The notes below the pieces were generated by a model. It did no database searches, was not told the DNA's origin, and saw nothing but the letters and a program-made list of their open reading frames with translations. Shown in pieces: positions 1 through 5,990 of a stretch of 6,055 bases of DNA. Origin of the DNA: Candidatus Poseidoniales archaeon. Lineage in GTDB: Archaea > Thermoplasmatota > Poseidoniia > Poseidoniales > Poseidoniaceae. Position numbers and translations under genes: made by a program. Within the stretch, counting starts at the first letter, position 1, and every line of letters starts with the position of its first letter. Location of the stretch: the NCBI GenBank assembly GCA_012270265.1, contig JAAXIR010000150.1, positions 1 to 6,055 on the forward strand. Direction: 5' to 3'.

Positions 1-299
1 GGCCACCGTTGTTCGTATTCTCGATCCGGTCGCCCATTGGCATCAAGCGGTGTTTCTGCATAAATTTCGGCTGGAGCCGCCTCTACGATCAATGCAGGTG
101 ATTCTTTCAATGTCTTACATATGGCTTCTTCTACAGCTCGTCCAACGAACAGAATTGGTATTTGCGGCATGACGAATCGACGTACTTTCTCGTAAAACCA
201 CAAACGTGGACAAGCCTTCCATGTATTGACTTGACTTGCGGAAAGTCGGTTGTATGGTCCAATAAAATCCTGGTCCGCATCCGGCAATCGTACAGGCAT
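1..299 (-). CDS. RecB/Cas4-like PD-(D/E)XK nuclease, second tandem copy (N-terminal part, runs off left edge)
   Basis: This reading frame starts at the ATG at 299-297 and stays open for 99 codons to the left edge, so the catalytic core lies outside the window. The N-terminus shows RLSAS (residues 18-22), a CPRxW motif with C30, and G53-x2-VEEA-x-C61. The same residues sit at the same positions in the gene just upstream; by hand, 22 of the first 68 residues are identical without gaps. In RecB/AddB/Cas4-type nucleases the CPRxW-like motif supplies the first cysteine of a 4Fe-4S cluster, and the G..VE segment forms the first helix of the nuclease fold. The start is forced: in-frame, eight codons upstream, lies the TGA of the preceding gene, with no other start codon between. 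No clear Shine-Dalgarno site is seen, so translation may be coupled to the upstream gene. The DEK catalytic motifs cannot be checked here. Confidence 0.82.
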   Translation of the reverse strand, partial: MPVRLPDADQDFIGPYNRLSASQVNTWKACPRLWFYEKVRRFVMPQIPILFVGRAVEEAICKTLKESPALIVEAAPAEIYAETPLDANGRPDREYEQRW

Positions 300-323
300 A
301 GAATACCGACTGAAACCGACCCC

Positions 324-2093
324 TCAAATACCCTTGGATGCGAATGGAGGACCTGAGAGTTCGATGCGGGTTTTTCGGACATCGATGCGGAGTTGCACAA
401 GTCCTGCACGCCAGCCAAGTTCTGCTCCTATGAGGCGAATTTTCTCGCCTGGCTGAAGTGAAAGTAGTCGCTCACTGATGGCAGAACCGAAGGCGACGAC
501 TTCGACTACGTGGCTTCCATCCCAGAGGTGGAATGCGAGCATCGACCAAGGGCGTCCATCAAGTCGCATCCCGCTTTGTTGTCGAATTGACAAAACCAAT
601 CCCTCGACATTGGCCCTTGTTCGTAGCAATCCAATACGTGTGCTTGGTTCGTTAGAATCGGATTGTGGAACAATCTCCGAATGGCCATCGACGTAGAGTC
701 GAGGTTGATCTCTCCAAACCCCTGGCAAAGCATTCTTGATGACAACCTTCGTTTCACTGGATTCATGCAAATGGGAGAAGGCTCCCGGTTCTGCCTCCTC
801 GATGGCGATGGTTGCCTCCCCAGCTTTCATCATCGCTCCTAAGACTGGTTCGTTGAAGTGATTTGGCAATGGTCCCCATTGGGCAATCAGCTCCCCTGAG
901 ACATCGACCCGGGAAGGAATATCAGCAAATGGCATGCACGGTGTTTGGATTTCAATGCCTTGAATCATTGATTCACGGGTCGCTTCGTTCATTGGCCCAG
1001 AGGTTTGGAGGTTGTCCGTGGCAACACTGCACCATCCACAACCTGCTGCTTCACCAGAACAGGCATGCAGGTGGTCTGCTGTATTGTTTTGAGGATGTGC
1101 AGGGAGAAGTGAAGCACCTTCGCCCATGCGTCTCATCTCTTCATTGATGTTGAAAAACTCCGTATCCATTAAAGTAAGTTCTTCTTCACTTGGAGCATTG
1201 TATTCGATTCGTTCCTTGCTTGAGAGGTACCATCCTTCCATATTGGCAACCTCGCCTTCCTCACCTGTTCTCGACCAAAGCCATGCGTAAAACCGCAATT
1301 GGTGTTGGAGACTTTCTGCAAATGCTCCTCCTGAGTGCCCTGATTTGATGTCAACAAGGCGAATTCTTCCATCCCATCTTAGGACGAGATCCAATTCACC
1401 AGCAGCCCAGCCTTCTGGGTGGAACATTCGTTGAGGTTGATGTACACGTGGATCTTTGAACCAAGGGCGAGCAATCTCCCAAGCCTCATCCCAACGTATT
1501 GCTTCGCTTTTGTCTTGCCATTTGAATGGGTGATCCATGGACCAGTCTCTTGCTTGCAAGGATCGAACCTTCTCAGGAACGGGGAACAAAGGCGTTTCGC
1601 CCCATGCCGGAGATGGAACATTGAATGGTGGAGCCCCAGAACGATACTGTTCGACAAACGGGCCGCCATTTTGGTTGAAACAAGCCTCAACCTCTTCGAG
1701 AAATAAATCCACGCCGTGGCGTATTTTTTGTTCATAATTCTCCACTTCGACCGTGGACCAATCCGAATCATCTCGTTTCCATAGTCGAGCATTCCATGCG
1801 TTTTCACCTTCTTGCCAAGCCGTCAGAGCCTCTGCTTTGCAGTGTTCATATGCCCATGTTCGTAGTTCATCCATTGAATCCATTGGACCTGGGCGGTGCA
1901 TCAGAACTCGACAGAGAGCATCTTCTACGACAAGGCCAGTAACTTGGCCGATCGATGATGGTGAAGAGAGTCCTACCTTACGGGTAAGGTACCATTGACG
2001 TGGGCATCGTAGGTACGTTGTCAGTCCAGAAGCAGAGAGACGCGAGCGGCTTCGTCCAAGGGGTCCTCCCTTTGGTGGAACGCCGACAGGCAT
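324..2093 (-). CDS. RecB/Cas4-like PD-(D/E)XK nuclease with four-cysteine Fe-S site and C-terminal OB-fold
   Basis: The 589-residue protein is a probable DNA nuclease acting in repair or recombination. Visible nuclease motifs, in order, are CPRQW with C30, the G53..VED helix, GELD with D235, the D248-I-K250 active-site motif, and Q265LRFY269, the Q-x3-Y motif of the RecB/AddB/Cas4 group. C345, C352 and C355 follow and, with C30, could bind a 4Fe-4S cluster that staples the domain ends together. Residues 370-480 are unassigned. Residues about 485-575 look like an RPA-type OB-fold: alternating beta strands, a central LWDGSHVVEVVAF segment and LQPGEKIRLIGAEL, suggesting single-stranded DNA binding. 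The start is fixed by an in-frame TGA at 2103-2105 with no start codon between; GAGG lies seven bases upstream. It sits 41 bases after ABCE1. No helicase motifs are present. Exact pathway and substrate are unknown; Cas4 is an alternative, but no other cas genes are present. Confidence 0.87.
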   Translation of the reverse strand: MPVGVPPKGGPLGRSRSRLSASGLTTYLRCPRQWYLTRKVGLSSPSSIGQVTGLVVEDALCRVLMHRPGPMDSMDELRTWAYEHCKAEALTAWQEGENAWNARLWKRDDSDWSTVEVENYEQKIRHGVDLFLEEVEACFNQNGGPFVEQYRSGAPPFNVPSPAWGETPLFPVPEKVRSLQARDWSMDHPFKWQDKSEAIRWDEAWEIARPWFKDPRVHQPQRMFHPEGWAAGELDLVLRWDGRIRLVDIKSGHSGGAFAESLQHQLRFYAWLWSRTGEEGEVANMEGWYLSSKERIEYNAPSEEELTLMDTEFFNINEEMRRMGEGASLLPAHPQNNTADHLHACSGEAAGCGWCSVATDNLQTSGPMNEATRESMIQGIEIQTPCMPFADIPSRVDVSGELIAQWGPLPNHFNEPVLGAMMKAGEATIAIEEAEPGAFSHLHESSETKVVIKNALPGVWRDQPRLYVDGHSEIVPQSDSNEPSTRIGLLRTRANVEGLVLSIRQQSGMRLDGRPWSMLAFHLWDGSHVVEVVAFGSAISERLLSLQPGEKIRLIGAELGWRAGLVQLRIDVRKTRIELSGPPFASKGI

Positions 2094-2134
2094 AGTGTGG
2101 CCTCATGGTGATGGTCTTTAGAACTCGTGACGCC

Positions 2135-3916
2135 TTACTTGCTATCGAACGAATAAAAGTCCCCTACTTCCCGTTGTTCACGGTCCTTCCTGCTCTCAGC
2201 CTTGTTGATTCGAGGTCGCTTTGAGTCGTGATCTCTTCGGAAGGTGACGTTAACATCGTTGAGGAAACGATTCATTCCATCACGTAGCGAATAAGGACCC
2301 ATTGCTTTACCACGAACACCACCTTCGCCTTCGAAGACAAGCAAGGAATCACTGACGATGTCGATGAAATAGACGTCGTGATCGATCACGAAAGCAGACT
2401 TTTCATTGGCCTCCATTGTCCGACGGATGGCCTTCGCAGCCTCCATACGAGCATTGGCATCAAGGTGCGCTGATGGTTCGTCAAGAAGGTAGAGATCGGC
2501 CTCACGACCCAAGCAAACAGCGATGGAAACAGCTTGTCGCTCTCCACCAGACAACTTCTTGACACGCTTTGGTAGCAACGAATCAACCCCTAATGCCCGA
2601 ATGACATTGACGTTAAATTCACCACTTCGCCATCGCATCCCGAGTTCACTGTCAAGCCACATTTGTACGGTGCAATCCATATCGACGTCGATGTGTTGAG
2701 GCTTGTAGGACACGGTCGCTTCGTTGGTTACCCAGCCGTTGTCATACTCGTGTTCCCCTGCTAGAATCTTGATCATCGTTGATTTTCCAGTGCCGTTTGG
2801 CCCAACGACACCCACAACCTCTGAACGATGTACAGAAGCTTCGCCAGTGGATAATTCGAAATTGCCGAGCTTCTTTCCTAAGTCGCCCCACTGAACAACG
2901 ACGCTACCTTTCTCTGCAGTCCGCTCATGATGCTTGAGGAATCGAATCGGTTTGTCACGAATACGGACGTTCTCCTCGACAAGGAATCCGTCAAGGTAGG
3001 CATTGATGGCCGTTCTCGTTGAACGTGCAGGTGTAAAGATACCGAAGGCGCCTTTCTTTCCGTAGACAATGTGGACCAAATCGGCAAGTACGTCAAGCAC
3101 AGCAAGGTCGTGTTCAATCACGATGACACGTTTTGACTCGGCCAATTCTTGGATGATTCGAACGATTCGCATTCGTTCGTGGATATCCAAGTACGACGAT
3201 GGTTCGTCGAAGAAGTAGACGTCGGCATCTCGCATAATGGTTGACCAAATGGCCATTCGTTGCAGTTCACCTCCGGACAGTTGCTGAACCGTTCGTTCGA
3301 GAAGATGTGAAATGCCAAGGGCATTCGTCATTTCGTCAAACATGTCGCGTTCATCGACCTTTCGAAGCAGACCTTCGACTGTACCTTGAACGCGCTTTGG
3401 CAAACGATCGACGTTTTGTGGCTTGAGTGCGACCTTGATGCCTCCATCTCGGACCGAGATGAAGAAATCACGAAGTTCACCTTTCGGTAAAGCATCGATG
3501 ACGTTGTTCCAATCCGGGGATTGATCCAACCAATCGCCCAAGTTTGGCGTCATTCGTCCAGCGAGTGCGTTGAATGCCGTCGATTTTCCCATCCCGTTTG
3601 GGCCAAGAATTCCAACGACGGATTCCTTTGTCGGTGTTGGAAGTCGAAACAGTCGGAACCCGTTCAAACTGTATCGATGAATCATATCGGTTTCGAGTTC
3701 GCTCGGTAATTGCTCGATGATCAAAGCATCATGCGGGCATTTGTTGATGCATATTCCACATCCGATGCAAAGGGACTCAGAGATGTGTGGCTTACCGGTC
3801 TTCTCATCCATGACGATGCATTCTTGCCCATTGCGAACGGGTGGACAGTAGTGAAAACACTCATCGTTGCATTTCTTTGGTTGACAATTGTCTTCCTTGA
3901 GAACTGCAACTCGCAT
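2135..3916 (-). CDS. ABCE1 / Rli1 ribosome-recycling ATPase
   Basis: This cytoplasmic ATPase of 593 residues splits ribosomes into subunits after termination or stalling, in archaea working with aRF1 or Pelota. It has the full family architecture. The N-terminal Fe-S domain has C11, C16, C20, C24, then LCIGCGICINKCP with C50, C53, C56 and C60, for two 4Fe-4S clusters. HRYSLNGFRLFRLP (80-93) leads into the first nucleotide-binding domain: Walker A GPNGMGKST (105-113), signature LSGGE (213-217), Walker B FFDEPSSYLD with E238, and H269. The second has Walker A GPNGTGKST (372-380), signature LSGGE (455-459), LLDEPSAHLD with E480, and H513. The C-terminal tail keeps the RPRINK...DREQ pattern. Length is normal for the family (about 590-600). 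The second signature continues RQAVSIA, where most members have LQRVAIA. GAGGTGA four bases before the ATG supports the start. It follows uL16 on the same strand. Confidence 0.98.
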   Translation of the reverse strand: MRVAVLKEDNCQPKKCNDECFHYCPPVRNGQECIVMDEKTGKPHISESLCIGCGICINKCPHDALIIEQLPSELETDMIHRYSLNGFRLFRLPTPTKESVVGILGPNGMGKSTAFNALAGRMTPNLGDWLDQSPDWNNVIDALPKGELRDFFISVRDGGIKVALKPQNVDRLPKRVQGTVEGLLRKVDERDMFDEMTNALGISHLLERTVQQLSGGELQRMAIWSTIMRDADVYFFDEPSSYLDIHERMRIVRIIQELAESKRVIVIEHDLAVLDVLADLVHIVYGKKGAFGIFTPARSTRTAINAYLDGFLVEENVRIRDKPIRFLKHHERTAEKGSVVVQWGDLGKKLGNFELSTGEASVHRSEVVGVVGPNGTGKSTMIKILAGEHEYDNGWVTNEATVSYKPQHIDVDMDCTVQMWLDSELGMRWRSGEFNVNVIRALGVDSLLPKRVKKLSGGERQAVSIAVCLGREADLYLLDEPSAHLDANARMEAAKAIRRTMEANEKSAFVIDHDVYFIDIVSDSLLVFEGEGGVRGKAMGPYSLRDGMNRFLNDVNVTFRRDHDSKRPRINKAESRKDREQREVGDFYSFDSK

Positions 3917-3920
3917 GAAT

Positions 3921-3927
3921 TCACCTC
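3921..3927 (-). promoter_or_regulatory. Shine-Dalgarno site of ABCE1
   Basis: On the minus strand this reads GAGGTGA, a seven-base match to the archaeal 16S anti-Shine-Dalgarno complement, followed by four bases and the ATG at 3916. It fixes the ABCE1 start and shows that the gene can be translated from a leadered or polycistronic mRNA. No convincing TATA box lies just upstream, which fits co-transcription with uL16. Confidence 0.85.
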
Positions 3928-3967
3928 AAACCTTCCAGAAATTCATCATCAATGAGCATTCGCATGA

Positions 3968-3992
3968 ACGTACCATCGTCCGATGGATACGT
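3968..3992 (-). repeat. Hairpin between uL16 and ABCE1
   Basis: An inverted repeat pairs ACGTA-CCATCG with CGATGG-A-TACGT. It gives 11 base pairs with a single bulged base and a very tight two-base centre, more realistically a loop of four or more after the innermost pairs open. It begins nine bases beyond the uL16 stop codon. No run of U follows on the minus strand, so it does not look like a standard intrinsic terminator. A processing site, mRNA stabiliser or attenuator between the two genes is equally possible. The structure is seen; the role is inferred. Confidence 0.6.
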
Positions 3993-4001
3993 GCGGCTTG
4001 T

Positions 4002-4541
4002 TCAAACAAGTCCCTTGAGGTGTTCTGCACCACGAACAACACGAGTTGTTGTAGGTGTTGGGAACTTCATACCTGCCTTGCGGAGTGCATCCTTCGCAGT
4101 AAGGTAGTTGGCTGCGTTGCAGTGGATCGAGATGATTCGCTGACCTCGTCGAACACGGGCAGCCGTTCCGACGTTCTTTCCGAAAGCACATCGCATACCT
4201 TGGGAAACACGGTCAGCACCAGCACCAGTCGCTTGCTTGTTCTCTCGCAAGACGTGATGAGGGTAGGTGTGGACACGCAGAGCATATCCTTGTGCACCAG
4301 CTTCCTTACGGATGGTGGAGTTGGAAATAACACGGGCTGCTTCAAGAGCAGTGTGTCGAATCTGACAGTTGTTGTCAGCACGTAGTTCGAGGACAACTGG
4401 GAACCCGCCTGTTTCCGCAGCACGGCGGTTTCCAGAGTGATATGCGAGGATACGGTTGTTCGGAACACCACCGATATACTTGCGTCGAGTATATGCAGGT
4501 CCCTTGAGACGGCGATACATGGATGCGGGCTTACGTGCCAT
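4002..4541 (-). CDS. 50S ribosomal protein uL16 (archaeal L10e type)
   Basis: This large-subunit ribosomal protein lies near the peptidyl-transferase centre and helps organise the A-site and 5S rRNA region. The 179-residue product matches the archaeal family from end to end: MARKPASMYRRLKG at the N-terminus, then YTRRKYIGGVPN (17-28), CQIRHTALEAAR (59-70), YPHHVLRENKQATGAGADRV (93-112), MRCAFGK-VGTAARV (116-130) and a C-terminal AKDALRKAGMKFP. The start at 4541 is preferred over an in-frame ATG at 4586. Family members begin MARKP, and GGAGGA lies six bases upstream of 4541; the 15-residue extension would be glycine-rich and unlike the family. The gene is divergent from the membrane-protein gene and is followed after 85 bases by ABCE1 on the same strand. 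Identification is near certain. Confidence 0.97.
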   Translation of the reverse strand: MARKPASMYRRLKGPAYTRRKYIGGVPNNRILAYHSGNRRAAETGGFPVVLELRADNNCQIRHTALEAARVISNSTIRKEAGAQGYALRVHTYPHHVLRENKQATGAGADRVSQGMRCAFGKNVGTAARVRRGQRIISIHCNAANYLTAKDALRKAGMKFPTPTTTRVVRGAEHLKGLV

Positions 4542-4543
4542 TT

Positions 4544-4594
4544 TCAGTCCTCCAAGCATCCCTCCGACTGATGCTCCCTTTATCATCCCTCCGA
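4544..4594 (-). repeat. uL16 leader with direct repeat and two overlapping inverted repeats
   Basis: The segment holds an exact 11-base direct repeat, CATCCCTCCGA on the plus strand, at 4557-4567 and 4584-4594. Each copy reads TCGGAGGGATG in the mRNA sense and so carries a Shine-Dalgarno-like GGAGG. Two six-base perfect inverted repeats are also present: 4544-4549 with 4566-4571 (TCAGTC/GACTGA) and 4555-4560 with 4570-4575 (AGCATC/GATGCT, loop of nine). They share bases 4570-4571 and so exclude each other. If transcribed, one would trap the end of the true ribosome binding site and the other would leave it free. Regulation is inference. A TATA-like TGATAAAG at 4585-4578 could instead place the transcript start near 4555, which would remove most of this structure from the mRNA. 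Confidence 0.45.
4548..4553 (-). promoter_or_regulatory. Shine-Dalgarno site deciding the uL16 start
   Basis: On the minus strand this reads GGAGGA, followed by six bases and the ATG at 4541. It selects this ATG over the upstream in-frame ATGs at 4586 and 4559. The last two bases of the site fall inside one arm of an inverted repeat (4544-4549 with 4566-4571), so its accessibility could depend on mRNA folding. Confidence 0.85.
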
Positions 4595-4644
4595 TGCGAT
4601 ACCAATGCTGGATTGATGGTCAATTTTGCTGATTCTTGATGGGA

Positions 4645-4656
4645 AGAAACTTAATT
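4645..4656 (+). promoter_or_regulatory. Archaeal BRE/TATA-like promoter for the membrane-protein gene
   Basis: A purine-rich AGAAAC (BRE-like) followed by TTAATT (TATA-like, 4651-4656) is centred about 24 bases upstream of the ATG at 4677. This is the spacing expected when transcription starts at or just before the start codon. No Shine-Dalgarno sequence precedes that ATG, which fits a leaderless mRNA. The motif is short and degenerate, so this call rests mostly on position. Confidence 0.5.
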
Positions 4657-4676
4657 GTTCAACGACAGCAGAATTC

Positions 4677-5915
4677 ATGGCGAGTGGCTGGAGGAAGTTG
4701 CTCGAGGAAGAATCAGAGCACCAATGGCTTGCAATAGGCTTGTTTTTTGTCTTCGTCATTATCGGTGGATTCCTCATTGGTGGAACAAGCTCGCTTGAAG
4801 GCATGGTGCTTGGAACCGATCCTTCTCAAGATTTGGTGTTCGAAGAGGGCGAATTCCTCATCGATGTTGAATATCACCACGACGCAGATTGGAGCGAGGC
4901 TCACAGCGGTATTCTGAAGACGCAGGACGGTCTCAAAATGTACCAACAAATGGGTTCTGATGATGTTGATGACATTCTGCCTGAGAACGACCCTGCAATA
5001 GGAAACGTCACCTTGTTTTCGGCCGATTCAGAGGGGACAATAACCTTCTCAACATCCTTGAATACGCTTTCGACGTATGTTGACGGCATGGTCTTCGATC
5101 AAATCTTGAGCGACACGTTCGGTTCCGAGTTTGGAATTCATGGCATTGCAGTCGATTCAACATCGCTCTTGAACAATCGATTGCTCATCACGTCCGAGGA
5201 CGGAGGCTCTGGTCTTCGTGGGTTGAACGGACAGGGTCTTGTCACAACAACTGCTCCACTCCAGGATTTCGTCATTTGGGACAAGGTCGTGTACCTCGAA
5301 GATTCGACGTTCTTGGTCGCCGGAACATTCGCAATCCAAACCTCCTCCTCGCAGAGTCCAGCCACGCCGTCGCCTCAAATCGTCCTCGCGCATGTGTACT
5401 GGGACGGCGATTCCACTGCACCACAGATTGTCCGGCAAATGATGGGCAATGGGAGTGAAATACACTCCATTCATGCTACGATAGACGGAGGTGCTGTCGC
5501 TGCGACGAACGAAGAATTTTACATCATCTCGAAAAACTCGGTCCAAGTTCTGCCGTATGCATCGACAACGATGGTCTACGAGTCACAACATGATCGAGCT
5601 TGGTTGTTTGGAGAACGTGGTTCTGAATCGATGCTTCGCATTGACGTTGATACTGGAGAATCAAGCCCCAAAAAACTCGGTTTCCCGCTCCCAGTCTCTC
5701 CAACATCAGGCGTAATTGCAGGAGATTCGTTGTACATTCATGGCTTTGATTCACAAGGTGAAGCGCAGCGGCTTTCACTGGATTTGTCCCTCGAAGGTTC
5801 CCTTTCATCGGGTCGTGGATTCCTGAACTTCGCCTTCATCTTCGTGGGCGTCATCATGATTGCAACCCAAGGGTATCTCATGGTGGAAAAAGCGATGCAC
5901 ACGAGGAAAGCGTAA
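4677..5915 (+). CDS. Membrane-anchored protein of unknown function with large external domain
   Basis: I do not recognise this 412-residue protein. It has a hydrophobic helix at residues 18-36 (LAIGLFFVFVIIGGFLIGG) and a second at 382-402. Positive residues sit outside both helices (R6 and K7; K405, R410 and K411), suggesting that both ends are cytoplasmic and about 345 residues face outward. The external part is acidic and rich in Ser, Thr and Gly. It has repeated short beta-strand-like stretches ending in DG, GD or DGG, which could be a beta-propeller or similar beta-rich fold, but no repeat unit is clear enough to claim one. N-glycosylation sequons occur at N110 (NVT) and N258 (NGS). The start at 4677 is preferred over an in-frame TTG at 4626, because a TATA-like box lies about 24 bases upstream of 4677 and within the longer reading. 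A receptor, adhesin or cell-envelope assembly role is possible, but nothing here decides it. Confidence 0.85.
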   Translation: MASGWRKLLEEESEHQWLAIGLFFVFVIIGGFLIGGTSSLEGMVLGTDPSQDLVFEEGEFLIDVEYHHDADWSEAHSGILKTQDGLKMYQQMGSDDVDDILPENDPAIGNVTLFSADSEGTITFSTSLNTLSTYVDGMVFDQILSDTFGSEFGIHGIAVDSTSLLNNRLLITSEDGGSGLRGLNGQGLVTTTAPLQDFVIWDKVVYLEDSTFLVAGTFAIQTSSSQSPATPSPQIVLAHVYWDGDSTAPQIVRQMMGNGSEIHSIHATIDGGAVAATNEEFYIISKNSVQVLPYASTTMVYESQHDRAWLFGERGSESMLRIDVDTGESSPKKLGFPLPVSPTSGVIAGDSLYIHGFDSQGEAQRLSLDLSLEGSLSSGRGFLNFAFIFVGVIMIATQGYLMVEKAMHTRKA

Positions 5916-5929
5916 GACACCGACTTTTC

Positions 5930-5985
5930 CGAACCTTAATCACCTCTCGTCATCAGGCTTAATCCTGCATACTGCAAGGTAGGGG
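5930..5985 (+). promoter_or_regulatory. Candidate promoter and ribosome binding site of the MutS-like gene
   Basis: The 75-base spacer after the membrane-protein gene contains CTTAAT twice, at 5935-5940 and 5958-5963. The first is preceded by CGAAC, resembling a BRE, and would give a leader of about 30 bases. The second would place transcription start almost at the ATG. GGTAGGGG at 5978-5985, five bases before the ATG at 5991, is a weak Shine-Dalgarno candidate that favours the first option. No clear terminator for the upstream gene is seen; only a short CTTTT-type tract occurs, at 5923-5927. Confidence 0.35.
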
Positions 5986-5990
5986 TTTCA

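Noticed and set aside
324..326. TGA between nucleases as a selenocysteine codon or frameshifted single gene
   Set aside because: The downstream protein repeats the whole N-terminal motif set from MPV onward, so these are two genes. No SECIS-like structure was evident.
1379..1807. Minus-strand 142-codon open frame inside the nuclease gene
   Set aside because: It lies wholly within the nuclease gene in another frame, over the region encoding conserved GELD and DxK motifs. Its product has low-complexity basic composition and no recognisable motif.
324..2093. Nuclease as a CRISPR Cas4
   Set aside because: No direct-repeat array or other cas gene is visible, the protein is far longer than Cas4 (about 200 residues) and it carries an OB-fold tail.
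3968..3992. Intergenic hairpin as an intrinsic terminator
   Set aside because: No U-rich tract follows on the minus strand, and ABCE1 has its own strong ribosome binding site just downstream, which suits readthrough transcription.
3888..4385. Plus-strand 165-codon open frame opposite uL16 and the start of ABCE1
   Set aside because: Its Ser/Thr/Val/Cys-rich product is the mirror of strongly conserved uL16 coding sequence, and it spans the 3' end of one certain gene and the 5' end of another. No ribosome binding site or family match.
4542..4586. Fifteen-residue N-terminal extension of uL16 from the ATG at 4586
   Set aside because: Archaeal uL16 starts MARKP, and GGAGGA six bases before 4541 marks that ATG. 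The extension is just the leader read in frame.
4626..4676. TTG start giving 17 extra residues on the membrane protein
   Set aside because: It would place the TATA-like box inside the gene, uses a weak start codon and has no ribosome binding site.
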